A stretch of DNA of 64,000 nt from Nocardia sp. BMG111209 (GTDB taxonomy: Bacteria; Actinomycetota; Actinomycetes; Mycobacteriales; Mycobacteriaceae), in assembly GCF_000381925.1 (NCBI RefSeq), contig NZ_KB907307.1, forward strand, positions 4,774,001 through 4,838,000. Direction: 5' to 3'. A model generated the notes under the pieces. The model saw only the letters and a program-made list of their open reading frames with translations, ran no database searches and had not been told where the DNA came from. The position numbers and the translations under genes are program-made. Below, in pieces: positions 20,865 to 30,181 of this stretch; position 1 is the first letter of the stretch, and the number at the start of each line of letters is the position of its first letter.

Positions 20865-21602
20865 TCACCACTGGCCGTACTGCGTGGTCAGGATCGAGTT
20901 CACGTCGACCGCGATCCCGTCCACCGAACGCCGATCGATCTCGAACTGGTGCAGATTCGCGGCCGGATGGACGTAGCCGGTCGGGGTGCCCCAATTGTGC
21001 TGCCAGAACCAGGCACCCAAGCCGGCGTCGCGGGCCCATCCGATGGTGGGTGAGTTGGCGTAGACGCCGAGCCGCTGCGGGCCCACCACCGCCTGCCAGC
21101 CGAGCAGATACGGCACGATCTGCTCGGCGAATTCCTCGGCGGACGGGTTGTCGTCGATGGAGGCGTAGATCGGCGCGGCGTCCGGGCCGCCGGCGGCGCG
21201 GTGCAGGGCCACTCCCCGATCCCCGTGCCGCTTACCGGCTTCCAGGCCGCCGCGCCAATCGGCGGTCGGTCCCTTGCCGAACTGGTAGTTCGACACGATG
21301 GACAGTCCCGCCACCCGCAGCGCATCGACCTCGCGCGCCTGCAACGGTTTTCCCTCCATCCATTCCGCTCCGGGCCGCCGATCCGATACATAACGGATCA
21401 CACCGGCGTGCCCGGCGTCCCGGATCGCGTCGGCGCCGGGGACGCCGCCCGCGTAGTCGAGCAGTGTGCCGAGCGGATCCGCCTCGGCGATCTGGGCGTC
21501 CTCCACCGACAGTCCGACCATGGTCAGCGTCGTGGCGGCGGCAGTGGTCAGCGCGGCGCCGTATCCCAGCAGAGTCCGGCGAGTGAGTGCGCGCGAATGC
21601 AT
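20865..21602 (-). CDS. Tat-exported DUF1906 (Rv2525c-like glycoside-hydrolase-fold) protein
   Basis: A 245-aa exported protein. The N-terminus has a twin-arginine signal (LTRRTLLGYG) with a hydrophobic Ala/Thr core and probable cleavage near residue 40. The mature part shows the DUF1906 pattern: GVIRYVSDRR, SNYQFG, IYASIDDNP, LGVYANSPT and ending in Q-F-E-I-D-R and D-V-N. The Rv2525c family has a TIM-barrel glycoside-hydrolase-like fold and is exported by Tat; its substrate in the envelope is unproven. ATG at 21602 has GGAAGGAG 5 bases upstream. The gene is convergent with the Ser-x-x protein, 7 bp apart. Confidence 0.88.
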   Translation of the reverse strand: MHSRALTRRTLLGYGAALTTAAATTLTMVGLSVEDAQIAEADPLGTLLDYAGGVPGADAIRDAGHAGVIRYVSDRRPGAEWMEGKPLQAREVDALRVAGLSIVSNYQFGKGPTADWRGGLEAGKRHGDRGVALHRAAGGPDAAPIYASIDDNPSAEEFAEQIVPYLLGWQAVVGPQRLGVYANSPTIGWARDAGLGAWFWQHNWGTPTGYVHPAANLHQFEIDRRSVDGIAVDVNSILTTQYGQW

Positions 21603-22250
21603 CGCGCTCCTTCCCGTGGGCACCCGGCCCACTTCGAGCAACAGCGGAATTGGTTCGAGCGACAGCAATTTCGGGCGCGGACGGCGAGGCCGTCCGGAAT
21701 TCGATGCGGTGCGACGAGCACGGACATGCGGTGAAATCGGAACTCGAGGCGAACAACAATGCGCGAAGTGCGATGGCGTGCAACACAACCGAGCTGATAT
21801 CGACGAGAAGGTGTTACCGGCGAGCGAACCCGAGGAGCGACGAACCGACGACCGATCTGTACGAGAGTCGGTTACCGGCAACAGAACTCGGCGAACGGCA
21901 CCACCGGGCCGACATCGCACGAGGTGTGGCGCGCGATCGCGTCGGTCGATCCGAGCGTGCGACCGGCGAGCCGCACAACGTATTACGGCATATCCGAACC
22001 AGAACGTGCAGCGAGCGGAAAGCGTGCGACGAGCGCGGACTTGCGAAGTGCGGAACCGACTTACGGGCGCGCGGGCTCACGGAGTGGGGTGCGACGCGAG
22101 GGAACCGGAAGCGTACCCGGCGCGCCTTCCCCGGCGACACGGACGTGCCGCCTGCGCGCCGGGAGCCTGCAAAATGCGGACTTATTCCACCATATTCACA
22201 ACGGAACCGCCAGGAACACAGGGCTCAACAACAACACGCGTCACGCGGGT
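21603..22250. other. Gene-free stretch
   Basis: No reading frame here has protein-like composition; the open frames are Arg/Ser-rich and lack ribosome sites. The stretch has lower GC than its neighbours, is purine-rich on the plus strand, and holds scattered related words (GCGACGAGC, GAAGTGCG, GTTACCGGC). It contains the promoter of the DUF1906 gene at its left edge. It may be decayed sequence. Confidence 0.5.
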
Positions 22251-23414
22251 TCAGTCCGCCGCCGCGGCAATCCGATCGGCGACGTCGATCGTCCGGAAGG
22301 AGAGGTCCGCCAATTCCTCCCGCACCACGGCGGCCACCCGGGTGGCGAGCTGCCCCCGGATACCGCCGAGCACCCCGAGCGCCTTGGCGCGCCAGCTCAG
22401 CGGCCGCAGGTTCACCTGGATGTCCTCCGGCGCCGGTGCCGGTACGTCGACGACGATCAGCAGGGGTTCGGCCGCGCGGGCGATCAGGGTCAGCGGAATC
22501 GTGAGGTCCGCGCGGTACCGGTTGGCCACCAGGGCATCGATCGTGAGATCGAGTTCGACCGGCAGCGCCAGGTCGAAGGAGACCGGATCCGCACCCGGTC
22601 GCGCGGTCACCCGCGGCATCCGGATCACCCCGGTGGCCTGCACGGTGGCCGCGGCACCGGGGCCGGTGCGCAGCGGGCCGACCTCGATGACCCGGCCGGC
22701 CAGGCCCTCGACCACCTCGCGCACCCGGTCGGCGGTGACGATGCGGGGGAAGAATCGGCGGCCGAACTCGTCGTAGCCGATCCACTCCAGTCGCGGCGGC
22801 AGCTGCGGACGGGTCCGCCGGCCCTGCAGGATGGCCTCGATGTCGAAGAGGCGGGCGCGCCGGGTCTGCGGATCGTCGAGCATGGTGTTGACCCGCGCGG
22901 CGACCTCCCGCTGCACCAGCACGGTGATCGGTTCCAGCAGCAGTCCGAGGACGCCGCCGATGGCCTGGGCCCGCACACTGAAGCCGACGTCGCCGGGCTC
23001 GACGGGCGGAATGTCGATGACGATCAGCAGTGGATCCGCGGCGCGGGCGTGCAGGGTCAACGCGATGTCGACGATCGCCTCCAGCCGGAACTGCTGACCG
23101 CCCAGGGTGATGGTGACCAGCAGACTCGCCGGTAGTCGCACGCCGAATTCCACCAGTGGGCCACCCTGCACGATCACGGGTCGGCCGACCTTGCCCTCGG
23201 CCACGAAACCCGCGAGCGGTCCCACCGAGAACGGTCCGATGGTGATACCGCGGCCGGTCATATCGGCCACCGCCGCCTCGATCCGCGCCGGTGTCACCGC
23301 CTCGGCGATGAAACGGGCGCCGAATTCGGCGTAATCGATCCAAACGAGCCGAGCCTGACCGGCGGACTGTCGCATGAGTTCCCGAACCTCACTGTGTCGG
23401 ATAGGGGACGCCAT
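22251..23414 (-). CDS. Internally duplicated protein of unknown function
   Basis: A 387-aa protein made of two homologous halves of about 185 residues. Matching blocks are WIDYAEFGARF and WIGYDEFGRRF at the start of each half, ADPLLIVIDIP and AEPLLIVVDVP near the end, then an amphipathic region of the type LGLLLEPITVLVQREVAARV versus LGVLGGIRGQLATRVAAVV. It is beta-rich and amphiphilic without a signal peptide or membrane helix, which suggests a lipid-binding or surface-layer role, but this is only inference. ATG at 23414 lacks a clear ribosome site; an ATG at codon 14 is an alternative. No family was recognised. Confidence 0.75.
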   Translation of the reverse strand: MASPIRHSEVRELMRQSAGQARLVWIDYAEFGARFIAEAVTPARIEAAVADMTGRGITIGPFSVGPLAGFVAEGKVGRPVIVQGGPLVEFGVRLPASLLVTITLGGQQFRLEAIVDIALTLHARAADPLLIVIDIPPVEPGDVGFSVRAQAIGGVLGLLLEPITVLVQREVAARVNTMLDDPQTRRARLFDIEAILQGRRTRPQLPPRLEWIGYDEFGRRFFPRIVTADRVREVVEGLAGRVIEVGPLRTGPGAAATVQATGVIRMPRVTARPGADPVSFDLALPVELDLTIDALVANRYRADLTIPLTLIARAAEPLLIVVDVPAPAPEDIQVNLRPLSWRAKALGVLGGIRGQLATRVAAVVREELADLSFRTIDVADRIAAAAD

Positions 23415-23662
23415 ACCGCGTAGCGCAGAAGATCAGAAAATACGGAGCCCTGTCCTGCCGATGAGGGGGCAGCAGGACAGGGTCCGCGACGGCGGCGCTG
23501 CCGGGCACCGCCGGGTACATCGTAGGGTGTGATGCCCGCTGGGCACCCTCCCCCACCGGTAGGAGTCTCCCGCGTGGCGGAACTCTCACAACCGACCGAA
23601 CCGACCATACCCGGTGCAGTACCCCGGAGGTAACGGTGAATTTCGACGCGCCTCGCGGCCGG

Positions 23663-24220
23663 CTAGGCGAGCGCGGTGCGAACGGCCAGCCAGGCGCCGG
23701 CCGGATCGGCGTAGCCGTGGTACATCAGCGGGATGCGCTGATCGACACCGAAATAGCGATATATCGCCAGCATCGCCTGCCGGATCGAGTAGTCCTGGAA
23801 GTCGTCGATGCGGCGCGGCCCGATCGGACGCTCGGGGAGCAAGGCCAGCCGGGTCAGTTCGGCCGCGTCGGCCAGATCCAGTCCCAGCGGTCCGTCGCCG
23901 ATGTAGTGGTCGTGGAAGATCGTGCGCACGCCGGGGCCGCGGAACGGATCTCCCGCCCGGGCCGTCGCGGACGGCATCATGCGCACCCGCGCGCCCGGCA
24001 GGGTGCGCTTCTCCAGTGCGGCCACCAGATCGAGGTCCGCGGCCGGAGTGTCGCCGGCGACCGGCGCCTGTTCGATCAGGTGCAGCATGGACGCTCCGCG
24101 GACCCGGGGCTCGGGGACGAGGAACACACTCACCATCGGCTCGCTGTGCGCGGAATCGGTGAGACAGATCCGGGGGTGCGGCTGCCCGCCGCGGATCCGA
24201 TCGTGCGTCGGGTCGGTCAT
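23663..24220 (-). CDS. Hypothetical protein, 185 aa
   Basis: Not recognised. The start is well supported: GGAG lies 6 bases before the ATG at 24220. The protein is soluble, with no signal or membrane helix. Its middle holds VRTIFHDHYIGDGPLGLDLA and its end RIPLMYHGYADPAGAWLAVR. His and Asp residues cluster in the FHDHYIGD segment, which could bind a metal, but no known motif fits. Codon use matches the neighbouring genes. It stands alone on the minus strand between the duplicated-domain gene and the acetyltransferase gene. Confidence 0.65.
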   Translation of the reverse strand: MTDPTHDRIRGGQPHPRICLTDSAHSEPMVSVFLVPEPRVRGASMLHLIEQAPVAGDTPAADLDLVAALEKRTLPGARVRMMPSATARAGDPFRGPGVRTIFHDHYIGDGPLGLDLADAAELTRLALLPERPIGPRRIDDFQDYSIRQAMLAIYRYFGVDQRIPLMYHGYADPAGAWLAVRTALA

Positions 24221-24402
24221 GCGGATCTCCTCGGCATGCGGGCCGCCGGGGGCGGCCCGTCCCGCGAATCGTGCAAGTGCGGAACCCGGACAGGGGCGGA
24301 AAACCGGCGGTCGCCATCACCGCCGTACGCCGGGCACCGGGTGACCGTTCGGGAAAATACCCCGTGTCCGACCGTTGCCCTGTCGATTGTAGCGGCGTGC
24401 GA

Positions 24403-25068
24403 TCAGGCGTTCAGCAGCCTGGAACTCGAGGCCAGCTGCTGTTCGATGGTGCCGCGCGCGACGGGCCACTCCTCGTCGAGGATCGAGTAGAACGCGGTGC
24501 TGCGCACCTCGCCGTCCAGACCGCGCGAATGCGCCCGCCGCACCCCGTCACTGGTCGCGCCGAGCCGCTCGATGGCGATCCGCGAGCGCAGATTGCGCAC
24601 ATCGGCCCGCATGGCGATGCGGCGCACCCGCCAGACCTCGAAGGCGTGTTGCAACAGCAGCAGTTTCGACTCCAGATTGACACCGGTGCCGCGCGCCCGC
24701 GGCGACAGCCAGGTGTTGCCGATCTCGGCCGCATCGGGAATGGCGAGCACCGGATCGCCCACCGGCAGGCCGTGCACGATCGGCCAGACCATCGGCCCCT
24801 GCCAGTAGTCGAACCGGGTGAACCGGGTGGAACCCAGCACCCGGCCGTCGGCCGTCGCGATCATCGCGAAGGCCAGCGCGGTACCCGCCATGTGATCGGT
24901 CATCGCCTGCGCCACGTAGGCGGCCGCCTCGGCCGGCCCGTGTGGCACGGGCGTGAACGCGTACACCTCACGGTCCGTGGCGCCCGCCTCGGCGAGTCCC
25001 GGAACATGATGTGGCGCAAGGGGTTCCAGTCGCACGTGGCGACCGGTGAGAGTAACGGGTGCAGGCAC
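24403..25068 (-). CDS. GNAT-family N-acetyltransferase (RimJ-like)
   Basis: A 221-aa acetyltransferase of the RimJ/RimL type, which transfers acetyl from acetyl-CoA to an amine, often a protein N-terminus or small molecule. The start TLTGRHVRLEPLAPHHVPGL is typical. The acetyl-CoA-binding region is WLSPRARGTGVNLESKLLLL, with the R-x-x-G-T-G turn, followed by RIAMRADVRNLRSRIAIERL where the Asn-x-x-S is usual. GTG at 25068 follows GAGGGA at short spacing; the frame is open further but the extension is non-conserved. The substrate cannot be told from the sequence. Confidence 0.87.
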   Translation of the reverse strand: MPAPVTLTGRHVRLEPLAPHHVPGLAEAGATDREVYAFTPVPHGPAEAAAYVAQAMTDHMAGTALAFAMIATADGRVLGSTRFTRFDYWQGPMVWPIVHGLPVGDPVLAIPDAAEIGNTWLSPRARGTGVNLESKLLLLQHAFEVWRVRRIAMRADVRNLRSRIAIERLGATSDGVRRAHSRGLDGEVRSTAFYSILDEEWPVARGTIEQQLASSSRLLNA

Positions 25069-25716
25069 GTTTCCCTCGAGCTTTCGCGGACGGTCTCCGG
25101 CACGTCGGGCAGGTGCCGCCGGCTCGAATCTCCGGAACGACGTACCAGCCCTGGCGCGCCAGCAGCAGCATCGGATAGTGAAGTGAACGATAACGGAACT
25201 GCTGCCGTCGCCGGTGCAGGCGACGTGTAAATTCCCAGCATACCTTCGCGTGTCGCTCGGCGGGTCGTGCAAAGGGGTTGTGGCAAGGCTGTGACCTGCG
25301 CTCCCGGGACAAGATCAAGGAGACGTTAAATCCGCTTCCACCGGGCGATTACGTCTTGACGGAAGCCCGCGGAGATGCTTGTGCGCACACCGCGCCACCC
25401 GGCCGCGCGCGCCGGCCGCCCGTCGACCGAAACCGCCTCCTGCGCAATCCCAGCAACCCCCCGTTCGGACCGGACTGCGAACATCGTGTTGCCCGCCGAT
25501 GAATACCCGCCCGGGTCCGTCGGCACGTCGGAGCGGGCGACGACTTCCTTTCCCGGACAACCGGATAACCCGTCCGAACGGGACCACACCCCGATTTGCG
25601 AGGTTCGCCGGATTGCCGGGCGGACGCCGGAGGGGCATGCGGCAGCCGAAATCGGCTCCGCGGCAACAACCTCGGGGGTGGCGCGGCCCGGTGCCGTTCC
25701 CGGGCGGCCGCGGCGC
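25069..25716. other. Gene-free stretch
   Basis: About 650 bp between the acetyltransferase start and the WYL regulator stop. Open frames on both strands are Arg/Gly/Pro-rich shadows without ribosome sites. It must hold the acetyltransferase promoter; no terminator, repeat or RNA gene was recognised. Confidence 0.5.
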
Positions 25717-26676
25717 TCAGGCGTCCTCCCGCGGCACCGCCTCCAGGTACCTGCGGCCCAGAGTGCGGATGTGCGCCACCAGTTCCGGCGGTCCGTCGAC
25801 ACGGAAATCCATCATCAGCATGCTCAGATAGATCGCGATGGTCTCCAGGGTGTCGGCGCCGGTGAGCAGTACACAACTGACGTCGTCGACCGGCTCGACC
25901 ACACCGACCGTCGGATTGATCCGGGCCAGTACGGTTTCGGCGGGTGCGAGCACGGTGATCCGGGCGTGCACCCGCCAACCGGCGGAGGCGATCTCGCGGA
26001 GTACGAAGGCGGTGAGATCCTCGTCCGGCAGCGCGCGGGCGGCGAAGTGCTCGGCGCCCGGTTCCACCCGCGCCGGCCCGGCCACCGGCAGCGCCCGCCA
26101 GACGTGCGAATTCCGTTCGTAGGCAACCAGATACCACCGCCGCTGCCAGCTGATCAGCCGATACGGCTCGACCGGGACATCGTCGAGGTACAGCACCCGG
26201 CCCGCCCGCACGGCCTCGGCGAGCAGGGTCAGCCGCTGCGCCGGCACCGGTGCGTCCGGTTCCACCGAACCGGTCACCGCGGGGCCGATGTCGGTGGCCG
26301 ACCGCAGCGCCGACACCTTGCGCTGCAACCGTTTCGGCATGATCCGCTGCAACTTCGCCAGGGCCCGCGCGATGCTCCGGTCGATATCGGCGATACCGGT
26401 GGACCCGTCCTCGGCCAGCCCGGCGGCGACCGCGATCGCCACGGCCTCGTCGTCGTCGAGCAGCAACGGCGGCATCGCACTGCCCTGCCCGAGCCGGTAA
26501 CCACCGGCCGAACCCCGCCCCGCATGCACCGGATATCCGAGTTCACGCAGCCGGGCGACGTCCTGGCGCAGGGTGCGGTCGCTGACCCCCAGCCGCTCGG
26601 CCAGTTCCGGACCGGTGTGCGTGCGGTCCTGCAACAGCGACAGCAGCCGGAGCGTCCGCAGTGTGGTCGAGCTCAC
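25717..26676 (-). CDS. WYL-domain transcriptional regulator (YafY-type)
   Basis: A 319-aa cytoplasmic regulator. The N-terminal winged helix-turn-helix (TGPELAERLGVSDRTLRQDV) is followed by GYPVHAGRGSAGGYRLG. The WYL domain centres on PYRLISWQRRWYLVAYERNS, and a C-terminal WCX-like region follows. WYL proteins sense ligands such as nucleic acids or small molecules and often repress a divergent gene. Here the TIGR03086 gene starts 103 bp away on the other strand, and a dyad between them (26704-26724) is a plausible operator. ATG at 26676 lies directly before the conserved DNA-binding domain. Confidence 0.92.
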   Translation of the reverse strand: MSSTTLRTLRLLSLLQDRTHTGPELAERLGVSDRTLRQDVARLRELGYPVHAGRGSAGGYRLGQGSAMPPLLLDDDEAVAIAVAAGLAEDGSTGIADIDRSIARALAKLQRIMPKRLQRKVSALRSATDIGPAVTGSVEPDAPVPAQRLTLLAEAVRAGRVLYLDDVPVEPYRLISWQRRWYLVAYERNSHVWRALPVAGPARVEPGAEHFAARALPDEDLTAFVLREIASAGWRVHARITVLAPAETVLARINPTVGVVEPVDDVSCVLLTGADTLETIAIYLSMLMMDFRVDGPPELVAHIRTLGRRYLEAVPREDA

Positions 26677-26703
26677 ATCGAAACCTTCCGCAGCCGGTTC
26701 TCA

Positions 26704-26724
26704 TCAGGAAGGAAACCTACCTGA
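26704..26724. promoter_or_regulatory. Putative WYL-regulator operator
   Basis: TCAGGAAGG and CCTACCTGA are 9-base arms with one mismatch around AAA. The dyad sits in the divergent promoter region, 28 bp before the WYL-regulator start and 55 bp before the TIGR03086 start. Similar dyads are often found between this gene pair in actinobacteria (from memory, not checked). Confidence 0.6.
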
Positions 26725-26778
26725 TGGCCTCGTAGATTGGGTCACAACGGAAGCGAAAAACACTGAGAGGCAAGAACT

Positions 26779-27402
26779 GTGAGCATCATCGCCACCACCG
26801 GAAATTCGGCCGCGGTCACCCTCGCCCCGATCTGGCGCGACGTCCTCGCCACCTCGTTGCGGGCACTGACCGAGGTGGTCGCCGAGGTCCGCACGGATCA
26901 GGGCGAATTGGCCACGCCGTGCGCGGAATGGACCGTCACCCAGGTGATCCAGCACGCCGCCGGCGATCAGCTCGCCTTCGCCCGCGCACTCGGCGTCGGC
27001 GCGGGCCCGGCCTACGACCCGTTCGCACCGTCCGGCGTCCTCGACGTCCCGGCCACCGGTCTGGTCGCCGCGGCCGCCGCCGACAGCGCCGCGGCCTGGG
27101 CCACCGTGGCCGACGACGCCGAGACCGTCCCGACCCCGCTGCCGCACGGCGACCTGCCCACCCCGATCGCCGCCGTGCTGTGCGCACTGGACGCCGCCGT
27201 GCACGCCTGGGATATCGCCGTCACGATCGGCCGCCCGTCCCCGCTGACCGAGGACCTGGCCGCGGCGCTGCTGCTCGCCGCCGACGGCGTGATCGAGCCA
27301 CTGCGGCAGTGGGGCGCCTACGCGCCGGTCGTCGCGGGCGAATCCGGCGATACCGCGGTCGAACACCTGCTGCGGTATCTCGGCCGCACCCCGCGGCGCT
27401 GA
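26779..27402 (+). CDS. TIGR03086-family DinB-like metal-binding protein
   Basis: A 207-aa four-helix protein of the DinB/mycothiol-dependent maleylpyruvate isomerase N-terminal fold. Signatures are TPCAEWTVTQVIQHAAGDQ near residue 45 and LDAAVHAWDIAVTIGRP, whose histidines would bind a metal. Members are thought to use mycothiol, but the reaction is unknown for this subgroup. GTG at 26779 is preceded by GAGG with 8-base spacing. It is divergent from the WYL regulator that probably controls it. Confidence 0.9.
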   Translation: MSIIATTGNSAAVTLAPIWRDVLATSLRALTEVVAEVRTDQGELATPCAEWTVTQVIQHAAGDQLAFARALGVGAGPAYDPFAPSGVLDVPATGLVAAAAADSAAAWATVADDAETVPTPLPHGDLPTPIAAVLCALDAAVHAWDIAVTIGRPSPLTEDLAAALLLAADGVIEPLRQWGAYAPVVAGESGDTAVEHLLRYLGRTPRR

Positions 27403-27477
27403 GTCCCGGGCTCGCCGTCATCGCGACGGGACACACCAGGTCTCGCGCGCGGGCCGCGCACCCCATAGGCTTCCGCC

Positions 27478-29013
27478 GTGGAAACCGGGCGGACAACGGT
27501 CGACGGGCGTTTCGAGTTGATCGAACCGCTCGGCAGTGGCGGCATGGGAACGGTATGGCGAGCTTATGATCTCGCCCTGCATCGTGAGGTGGCGCTGAAG
27601 GAGGTGCGTCCCGCCGAGGGCGACGTCAAGCAGCGGGAGCGGGTCCTGCGGGAGGCGAGGGCCCTGGCCCGGATCAACCACCGCAATGTGGTGGCGATCC
27701 ATCACATCGTGGACACCCCCGCGGAACAGTTCCCCTGGATCGTGATGGAGCTGGTCCGCGGCCGTTCCCTCTCCGACCATCTCGCCCTCGGCCCGATGCA
27801 TCCGATGCGGGCCGCGCAGATCGGCCGCGGCCTGCTCGCCGGACTGCGAGCAGCGCACGCCGTCGGCGTCCTGCACCGCGACATCAAGCCCGCGAATGTG
27901 CTGATGCGCGAGGACGATTCACCGGTCCTCACCGATTTCGGCATCGCCGCGATGGAGGGCAACGACGGCCTCACCTCCACCGGCGTGGTGATCGGCTCGC
28001 TGGATTACCTTGCGCCGGAACGGCTCGCGGGCATCGAGGGCAATCCTGCCTCGGACCTCTGGTCGCTGGGCATGCTGCTGTTCACCGCGGTGGAGGGCTA
28101 CCAGCCGATGCACCGCGAGACCTCCGTCGCCACCCTGGCCGCGATCATGCAGGGCACGGTCCCGCCCGCCCGGCACGCCGGCCCCCTGTCGCAGACCCTG
28201 CAGGCCCTGCTGGTGACCGACCCCGACTACCGCCCGCCGGCCGACGTCGTGGACAACCTCCTGGCCCACGCCGCCCAGGGTTCGATCGCCCCTGTCCAAG
28301 GGCCGCGCCCGCCCGCCGCCGCGACACACCGGGCCGCCCCCGTCCGGACCTCCTCCCCCGGCCGCCGCGGCATCCTGATCGGCGCCTCGGTACTGGTGGT
28401 CGCCGCCGCCGCGACCGCGGCAGTACTGGTCTGGCCGAAATCCGGCGCCGGCAACACCCTCGAGGCCCAGCCGAGCACGACCGCCCCGGTCCAGCCCGGC
28501 GACACCGCCACCGACGACACCGACACCGTCTCGGCCGCCCCGACCAGCGCGGCCCGCGGCAAACAGGTCACCGGAACCCTGCTCACCCCCGACGGCATCC
28601 GCACCGCGATCACCGCACTCGAACAGGCCACCGGCGGACAGCAATTCACCGAAACCACGATCTATCCGAGCTATGTGAACACCGGCGCGCCGGTGCGCAA
28701 CCAGCCCAAGCTCTACGACGAGTACACCTACCGCGACGGCAAGGGCAGCCGCACCGGCCCGGGAGGTCAGCTGAGCACCAAGACGGTGGCGCTGCGCTCG
28801 ATCAACTGGGACAACCTGCCCGCCCTGCTGGACGCCGCCGACGCACAACTGGGCGTCCCGAATCCCACCATGCGCTACATCATCATCGACCCCGCGTGGA
28901 CGTTCAACGACGACCGCCCGACCATCCGGGTCTACCTGACCGACGACTACGGCGGCGCGTACCTGGCGGCGGATACCGACGGCACGGTCGTCACGGTGAT
29001 GCCACGCAAGTGA
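27478..29013 (+). CDS. Transmembrane serine/threonine protein kinase (PknB-type)
   Basis: A 511-aa Hanks-type kinase. The catalytic domain fills residues 10-265: glycine loop LGSGGMGTVW, Lys in VALKEV, catalytic loop HRDIKPANVL, DFG, and APE in LDYLAPERL. The loop before APE is GSLDYLAPE where GTPxYMAPE is common. A Pro-rich juxtamembrane linker leads to one membrane helix (about 300-320) and an external domain of about 190 residues with a Thr/Asp-rich spacer, so it is probably a receptor kinase. The external domain was not recognised. GTG at 27478 gives the usual short N-terminus. Confidence 0.93.
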   Translation: METGRTTVDGRFELIEPLGSGGMGTVWRAYDLALHREVALKEVRPAEGDVKQRERVLREARALARINHRNVVAIHHIVDTPAEQFPWIVMELVRGRSLSDHLALGPMHPMRAAQIGRGLLAGLRAAHAVGVLHRDIKPANVLMREDDSPVLTDFGIAAMEGNDGLTSTGVVIGSLDYLAPERLAGIEGNPASDLWSLGMLLFTAVEGYQPMHRETSVATLAAIMQGTVPPARHAGPLSQTLQALLVTDPDYRPPADVVDNLLAHAAQGSIAPVQGPRPPAAATHRAAPVRTSSPGRRGILIGASVLVVAAAATAAVLVWPKSGAGNTLEAQPSTTAPVQPGDTATDDTDTVSAAPTSAARGKQVTGTLLTPDGIRTAITALEQATGGQQFTETTIYPSYVNTGAPVRNQPKLYDEYTYRDGKGSRTGPGGQLSTKTVALRSINWDNLPALLDAADAQLGVPNPTMRYIIIDPAWTFNDDRPTIRVYLTDDYGGAYLAADTDGTVVTVMPRK

Positions 29014-29066
29014 TCGGGCCGTGCGCGCGACGGCCGACCGCCGCGGCCCGGTAGACTCCCACTCTC

Positions 29067-30146
29067 GTGAGTCTCACCCTCGGAATCGTCGGCCTGCCCA
29101 ACGTCGGCAAGTCGACCCTGTTCAACGCGCTGACCAAGAACGACGTGCTCGCTGCGAACTACCCGTTCGCCACCATCGAGCCCAACGTCGGCGTGGTCCC
29201 GCTGCCGGATCCGAGGCTGGACAAGCTGGCGGAGATCTTCGGATCGGCCCGGATCCTGCCCGCGACGGTGTCGTTCGTCGACATCGCGGGCATCGTGAAG
29301 GGTGCCTCCGAGGGCGCGGGCCTCGGCAACAAATTCCTCGCCAACATCCGCGAGGCCGACGCGATCTGCCAGGTCGTGCGCGTCTTCGCCGACGACGATG
29401 TGGTCCACGTCGACGGCCGGGTCGACCCGCTCGCGGACATCGAGATCATCGAGACCGAGCTGATCCTCGCCGACCTGCAGACCCTCGAGAAGGCGGTCCC
29501 CCGCCTGGAGAAGGAAGCCAAGGTCAAGAAGGACCGCAAACCGGTCTTCGACGCCGCGAAGGCCGCCCAGGAAATCCTGAACGACGGCACCACCCTCTTC
29601 GCCGCGCGCGACCGCGTGGATGCCGACCTGCTCCGCGAACTCTCCCTCCTCACCCTGAAGCCGTTCCTCTACGTCTTCAACGCCGACGAATCGGTCCTCA
29701 CCGACGCCGCCCGGGTGGCCGAACTGACCGCCGCCGTGGCCCCCGCCGACGCCGTCTTCCTCGACGCCAAGGTCGAATCCGAACTCCTGGAACTGGACGA
29801 CGAATCCGCCCTGGAACTCCTGGAATCCATCGGCCAGACCGAACCCGGCCTGCACGCCCTGGCCCGGGCCGGCTTCCACACCCTCGGCCTCCAGACCTAC
29901 CTCACCGCAGGCCCCAAGGAAGCCCGAGCCTGGACCATCCACCAGGGCGACACGGCCCCCAAGGCCGCCGGCGTCATCCACACCGACTTCGAACGCGGCT
30001 TCATCAAGGCCGAAATCGTCTCCTACACCGACCTCGTCGCCACCGGCTCCATGACCGCCGCCCGCGCCGCGGGCAAGGTCCGCATGGAGGGCAAGGACTA
30101 CACCATGGCCGACGGCGACGTGGTCGAGTTCCGCTTCAACGTCTAG
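29067..30146 (+). CDS. ychF: Redox-regulated ATPase YchF
   Basis: A 359-aa Obg-family P-loop protein that binds ribosomes and prefers ATP over GTP. Motifs are [15 protein letters not shown] (P-loop), [20 protein letters not shown] (G3), and FNADES in the place of the NKxD motif, which explains the ATP preference. The C-terminal TGS-like domain ends [18 protein letters not shown]. The full length is normal. GTG at 29067 begins directly before the P-loop strand. It is preceded by the kinase gene and followed after 35 bp by a reductase-like gene. Confidence 0.97.
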   Translation: MSLTLGIVGLPNVGKSTLFNALTKNDVLAANYPFATIEPNVGVVPLPDPRLDKLAEIFGSARILPATVSFVDIAGIVKGASEGAGLGNKFLANIREADAICQVVRVFADDDVVHVDGRVDPLADIEIIETELILADLQTLEKAVPRLEKEAKVKKDRKPVFDAAKAAQEILNDGTTLFAARDRVDADLLRELSLLTLKPFLYVFNADESVLTDAARVAELTAAVAPADAVFLDAKVESELLELDDESALELLESIGQTEPGLHALARAGFHTLGLQTYLTAGPKEARAWTIHQGDTAPKAAGVIHTDFERGFIKAEIVSYTDLVATGSMTAARAAGKVRMEGKDYTMADGDVVEFRFNV

Positions 30147-30181
30147 CCGCGTTTCTTGCAACTACATGTTTGGGAGCCACT

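Noticed and set aside
21466..22776. Plus-strand ORF of 436 aa
   Set aside because: It crosses a minus-strand Tat-signal gene and the duplicated-domain gene; the composition is Arg/Ser/Thr-rich without a ribosome site.
28947..30161. Minus-strand ORF of 404 aa opposite ychF
   Set aside because: Gly/Val/Asp-rich shadow; YchF is unmistakable on the plus strand.
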